From Trichobilharzia regenti (lineage: Eukaryota > Platyhelminthes > Trematoda > Strigeidida > Schistosomatidae), in assembly GCA_944472135.2 (NCBI GenBank), contig CALYDD020000394.1, forward strand, positions 223,128 to 287,127: a DNA stretch of 64,000 bases, written 5' to 3'. Every line of letters starts with the position of its first letter. The first letter of the stretch is position 1. The notes beneath the pieces are model-generated. The model had not been told where the DNA came from. It made no database searches and was given only the letters and a program-made list of their open reading frames with translations. Position numbers and translations under genes: made by a program. Below, one piece after another: positions 59,251 through 64,000 of this stretch.

Positions 59251-60449
59251 GGAGCATTGTGGGATAGATCAAATAAAGTATAATTATATTTCAATAGTTT
59301 ACATACAATGATAACTGTTTTGTTATTGGTAATATTTCGAGCAAAATTACTACTGCCCGTGTTCACACACCAACTGTTGGAATTGTTTTATTCACACATG
59401 TATGATTTGTACTCAAATATATAGTTCACTATTATTATTGGTATGTTGACTCAATAAAATTCACTATGGAAATAGAGAATGAAATTGGGTAACTGCCTTT
59501 GTTAGACTGCAAAATACAAAGAACGACAGATGGTAGAATAAAAATGACGATATAGAGGAAAACCACACACTCTGAAAGATTCCTTGATTATCACTCTGAT
59601 CATCCACTCACAGTAAAACGAGGATTAATACAAGGTCTTGCAGATAGAATACGTTGACTTACAACAACACCGGAGGACCAGCGTGAAGAAATAAAAGTCC
59701 TATTCAAAATGCTACTCGAAAACAACTACGCTAAATAATTCACAAAGCATAATATAAAAAAGAGAAAAAAGAGGGTAAACCGGAGAAGAACAAGACGGAG
59801 GAGTGGAAAAAAACAGTCACAATACCATATAAAAATGGTACATCAGAGGCAATTCAAAGAAACCTCAAGAATATCGGCATTCGAACAACGTTTAAACCGA
59901 CGAATCTAATCAAAAATAAAATAAATTCGCTGAAAGATCCTATCAAAATGATGGATAAAAACAATTTGATTCATAAAATGTCTTGTGCTGACTGTCTGAC
60001 TAAATATATGGGACAGACGGCCAGATCACTCAAACGTCATACCAAACGTCAACCAACAGGAACACAAGCCTTCAAGAATCTTGAAAAAAATTCATCGATA
60101 GCTGCACATGCATGAGACAAAGACCACAATATCAATTGGAGCAGTGTGTGTATTCTGAAAACTAACATGACCAAATGGAAAGAGAGACTTATAACAGAAT
60201 CTGTAATCATTAAGGTCAAACTGGATACATGTAACAAGGGTGACTCAGTACAACTACCAACAACTTGGAATATAATTCTGAATACAAGAAAAACATGAGT
60301 GAGCAAAAAATTGATGAGCTATATATATGGGCACAAATCATAAATGTGTGAATAAAACAATTCCAACAGTGGTGTGAACACGAGCAGCAGTAATTTTCCT
60401 CAAAATATTACCAATATCAAAACAGTTATCATTGTGTGTAAACTTTATT
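59251..60449 (+). mobile_element. PLE with inverted tail, twin of 24768-26023
   Basis: Inverted tail (59251-59435), plus-strand body (about 59436-60298), direct tail (to 60449). The inverted-tail/body junction, an ATT repeat followed by GGTATG.TGACTCAATAAAA, is the same as in the copy at 24768-26023. AAATATCATCAGTATGA (59100-59116) and AAATGTCATCAGCATGA (60450-60466) flank the SINE plus PLE together (15 of 17 identical). Confidence 0.83.
59436..60298 (+). pseudogene. PLE RT thumb and GIY-YIG, many stops
   Basis: Starts at the SIKFTMEIENEIG thumb block just past the RT catalytic box and runs through a TTHSERFLDYHS block and a basic linker. The frame then reaches KMSCADC.TKYMGQTARSLK, the GIY-YIG core. 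A deletion of about 20 nt follows the core compared with the twin copy, and many stops and shifts occur. It ends with TGA at 60296-60298, and the tail follows directly. Nonautonomous relic. Confidence 0.8.
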
Positions 60450-60466
60450 AAATGTCATCAGCATGA

Positions 60467-62249
60467 ACGTGTGCAATTTCCAGTTGGAGCGAGTGTGAGT
60501 GGATGTGAAGTGAATAAGGAGATATGCAGACGCGCGTTGATGAGTTCATCACTTTTCACATGACATTATTATTATAAATCTCGTGTCAAGCTCCTCCATG
60601 TATTCACATTACTTAAACTCAAAGGTTGTCTACGAATTGGACGATGGGGAAAAAACTCGGAACAAAATATGACAAATATTTCATGCGAAGACGAAATGCA
60701 TAAATCAAGTTAACCAAGTCATCATATCATGCACATGAAATAATTGTTTACATGCATATTGAAAAATCTTGGCTTCTTTTTCGAGAACCAAATCAGCATA
60801 TTTCTGTTCAACACCTATGAAGGCGAAAGTGAGAATCATTTATTATACAGCACAAGAGACGGATTATTGTAAGCGACAGAATGTGACAAAACATCGAGGA
60901 ACAATATGTACACAAAAGCTTGTGTAGGTTAATATAAGAACAGTGTTATTATGTATCCACATGAAGTCAGTCATCTTACCTTGAGACCTCCAAAGTTTAT
61001 TTTTAATGACTTCTAACTTAGTTGACTGGCCTTAAAAAATGATAAAATGAGGAAAACAGCGATTATTGTTCAAACCGAAACACGTATATATGATGTGAGA
61101 ATGTGTTCATTTCGAACATCTAAATAGCTAGGTTGGTGGATATGTGATGCTTTCGATTGGTGGTCAGCAAAAGATCATTTGGAGAATCAAACTTCCCTGA
61201 GAGCAGAGAATACAATCTTTACTCCACTCACTTCCTATTTCAGAAATGGAGGGATCGTCGACATAGAATTATTATTCGTCATTGACAGAGAGTGATGACT
61301 TCAGGTGACACTGCGAGTGGTGTTGGAAACACAATCAGTTTCCTTTCAGAAGTATGATCATTGAATAGTCTTGGATAACACCGATAGGATAGAACAATAT
61401 CATTGATGATAATGCAAAAAAGGTTTATTTGAAAATAAAGAGTCACAAATGCACAATCATTTTAATATAGGCTTACTCTCGTTCATGGTGGCAAACACCA
61501 GCAGCGTTATCACAGATATGTAACGGTACATTGAGTTGAACATATTCTCTGCTTCCTTTGTTTTCTCTGGTTCTACTTTACAGCTTTTATACTCTTGCTG
61601 ATGGTGAGTTGTCGTGTTGTAATGCATACGTCGGTTGATAAGAATAGTAGTGCTTATCTTGTTTTCCATTTGTTAAATTAGGCCCTGTGTGTTGATTAGT
61701 TGTTGGTGGTTGGTCAAAAGAGTGAGTGTGTGAGTGTGGTGTGTGTGGGGGAGGGGGTTGGTTGGCGTAAGTTCAGCATGACTTTAGTATTCTTGGTTTC
61801 ACGCTAGAATGACTATTCTCTCCTATAGAACAAGTCGGTCTTATTCCACAATTCCTGCTGGATGTGGATGAAACTGAAGAGTAAGCGCAGTGTTCATTTA
61901 TGTGGATAATATATGACAATTCAGTGAGGAAAGTTTTCCTTATCGACGAAGCAATCTTCTGCTGATGCAGAGTCCTAATTGCATTTACCGAGAATGTACA
62001 GTAGTCCATTATAGTGTAATATGGGTGACGTAATTGATAAATGTACTTAGAAATGACTTCAAAACTAAAAAACAAACGATTAATTGCGTGATACTGAACA
62101 GTGCCAAGGTAGAGAGAGTTGGAAATTTGAAAAGGTTAAAATTGTTATTCAGTTAGCAGAAAGGTAGATGAGTTTCCATTCAACAGGTGTGGAGACGATC
62201 AGAAAACGTGCAAAATGAAAATGTTAGAGTGACAATGGTGAATCTAATA
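60467..62249. other. No gene recognised; GT-rich patch
   Basis: Unassigned. 61690-61762 is GT/G-rich low-complexity DNA. A 100-codon minus frame (62075-61773) has faint resemblance to a PLE endonuclease region (SKYIYQL, SSIRKTFLTEL) but not enough to call. Confidence 0.35.
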
Positions 62250-62480
62250 ATATAGTAAAAGCAAGGAAATTATTTTAAGAAATAATGAAGAGGTAAGACC
62301 ACGGTCGATTAAGATACTTGACAAACGTTTTCTGCACACAGAGTTTGCTGTTTTACTGGCGAATGGCCAACGCAAATGTCGAAACCTAACAGCCTTTGTA
62401 CTATTTGACCTCACATTGTAAATAATATTGAAAGACGACTCTGACGGAGTTACGTGACTTGAGTTCGCCAAGTGCTTGAC
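62250..62480 (-). pseudogene. PLE C-terminal fragment
   Basis: The minus-strand frame reads LANSSHVTPSESSFNIIYNV, then RSNSTKAVRFRHLRWPFA and NSVCRKRLSS. This follows the order of the palindrome PLE's HLVNTDH..NASFKVIYRVKNN, then SKAIRFRLLCIAEALAI, then LCIQKK. It is the part just after the GIY-YIG core. Everything upstream is missing. A short fragment of the palindrome-like subfamily. Confidence 0.65.
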
Positions 62481-62639
62481 ATTTCACGTAGTACCAGGTA
62501 GTATCATCCATACCCTACCTAGCTCGTGTTCTGTGCGATAAAGAAAGCATTAGGCGTGAAACCTTTAACTTATTAAATAGTCAGTAGAACAAATGGATCC
62601 CGTCTTTCCAACTCACATCATTTACAGGTACAACGTTTT

Positions 62640-63030
62640 CTCTCTACCATTTTTTTCTCCTTCTGTGTTTATTTTTGTTATGTGCCGTTTTGTTTCTCTC
62701 TTCCTTACAAACTCTACTTAAAACACTCTTGTTCGTTCTTTTACACTCTGTATATCTCGACTATTTTGCTATCGCTTACGCCAGTAAATATGCTAGTAGT
62801 ATCTACTTTTCTAACACCTTCAAACACTCTGTTTAAATTTTGGCTTTGCTACCGACATGCTAATATGTTGTTGTCAAAACTGATTGAGATAACTTTAATC
62901 TATGTAGAACTTTATTTATTGGTAATGTACTAACTGGAAGCAATATTGTAGTAAAAATGCTGAGAATTCCATTCTGTATCACAAGTACTGATTTGGAATA
63001 AAGCTATTATTTTATCTTATCTTATCTGAA
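62640..63030 (+). mobile_element. Possible LINE 3' end with TTATC tail
   Basis: An AATAAAG signal (62998-63004) is followed by a short (TTATC)n run near 63010-63027, as at the 3' ends of some flatworm LINEs. No coding motif was found upstream, so the call rests on the tail only. The insertion at 33838-33948 has a similar AATAAAATCTTATCC end. Confidence 0.3.
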
Positions 63031-64000
63031 TTGCATTATCGTTCTACAAACGAAGCCAGCTAATGTTCACAGATGTGTTTGGAAAGTGTACACATCGTGC
63101 TGCCAATATAACTACCTCGAAAGGAACACACATTGAATTGATGGCTGTTCATTCTTCACACATCCACTGATTATTTGTCAGCTGTAGACATTGACCCGGA
63201 GCCCATTTGAAAACAAGGCCTTTCTAGGTGAAATTGATACGCTGTTGTTCAGATTATTAGCTGCCGCATGACCTCTCAGCTCAACGTCCATCAGTTTTTT
63301 CGCACCGTTTACATTCCTTCAGGTTTTCGCATTAATTTCGTGTTTTCCTCGTTGAATCTCGAAGGACATCCATATTCATGAGAACACACCTGATTCTCTC
63401 CATTTCACCATCGATTTCAACAGTGAGAATTAGTCTTCTTATTATTGAGGATAAGAAGTGGATCAGAATCGGCTATCTTCCAAAAGGCATCAAATTATGC
63501 TAATTCAGGTATCGAACATTCGATCTGCATTTCCTGTAGACTGATTTTCGAAAACCCTCAAATCCCCGTTTAGATCCCCCTCAAAATGCATTCGGTATTC
63601 AATTTTGCAAACACTTCATTCAGAAGTATTTACGAAATGAAAACTCAATTCCAAATAATCAAAGTGACAAATGATATCTGTGAATACTCGCTACATCATA
63701 ACTCCCTGCAGAATGTGAGTCGCGTTCAAGACTTCACATAACGAAGTGTAATAAGGTTTCGTGTAGATTACATTGTAAACATGCTTTACTCGTCGTGAAA
63801 TGACTGTCACTCAACCTGTTTCATGTCAAAAGGATGGTACAACTTCAATACTTAGACGTCAATAGCCTGAACAGTTTTTGTGCGATTGGAAGATAGAAGA
63901 ACTCGGAACACATCTTCTATGATTATGGGGAGACACATCTCCCAACACTCATCAAGCAGAAATTTTGTCAAAGGATTCAAGCAGGAGTAAGAATGGTGAC
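63031..64000. other. No gene recognised
   Basis: Unassigned sequence to the window end; no motif, repeat copy or long frame. Confidence 0.45.

Noticed and set aside
61773..62075. Minus-strand frame as another PLE endonuclease piece
   Set aside because: Faint resemblance only. The GIY-YIG core residues are absent and the neighbouring fragment at 62250-62480 is upstream, not contiguous.

Overview
The window looks like a gene-poor, AT-rich stretch of a flatworm genome, most likely a schistosome or close relative. That is inferred from the mix of elements: Penelope-like retroelements (PLEs) with GIY-YIG endonucleases, RTE/SR2-like LINEs, tRNA-derived SINEs and a BEL/Pao relic. I see no host protein-coding gene, rRNA or functional tRNA that I can defend. 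Almost everything recognisable is retroelement sequence, and almost all of it is broken. The two arms of a large PLE palindrome are the exception.

Layout. 0-10.8 kb: mostly unassigned DNA with a miniature PLE (1260-1462) and two decayed PLE fragments (3470-4225, 7729-8285). 10.8-21.6 kb: three 5'-truncated RTE-clade LINEs on the minus strand (10807-13598, 13990-16050, 20604-21581) and a complete SINE with target-site duplications (18357-18592). 21.6-37 kb: a PLE framed by its own inverted tails (24768-26023), a plus-strand RTE 3' end with a small insertion in it (33095-33985), a second SINE (34925-35112) and one unexplained 78-codon ORF (35445-35681). 37-47 kb: a 10-kb PLE nest. It contains a near-perfect 5.2-kb palindrome of two head-to-head PLE copies (37160-42407), another PLE with an inverted 3' end carrying a well-formed hammerhead ribozyme (42430-44335), and a minus-strand PLE (44795-47000). 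47-64 kb: a coding-like minus-strand relic (50697-51265), a BEL/Pao gag relic (51620-52085), a PLE with a long, once-interrupted RT/GIY-YIG frame (55639-57589), a chimeric SINE-PLE insertion (59117-60449), a PLE C-terminal fragment (62250-62480) and a possible LINE tail.

How the parts relate. At least two PLE subfamilies are present: one with a CCCGARYIG-type endonuclease, one with a CxxC...YxGQ-type. Several insertions share one plan: a second, inverted copy of the 3' end sits at the 5' side, so both outer ends of the insertion are 3' ends, and short direct repeats flank the whole. The first SINE carries a 3' tail like that of the local RTE LINEs, which suggests it borrowed their RT. PLE tails carry hammerhead-like folds, one of them with an intact conserved core. 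The main points worth following are the outward-facing tail architecture, the palindrome, the hammerhead and the SINE-PLE chimera.
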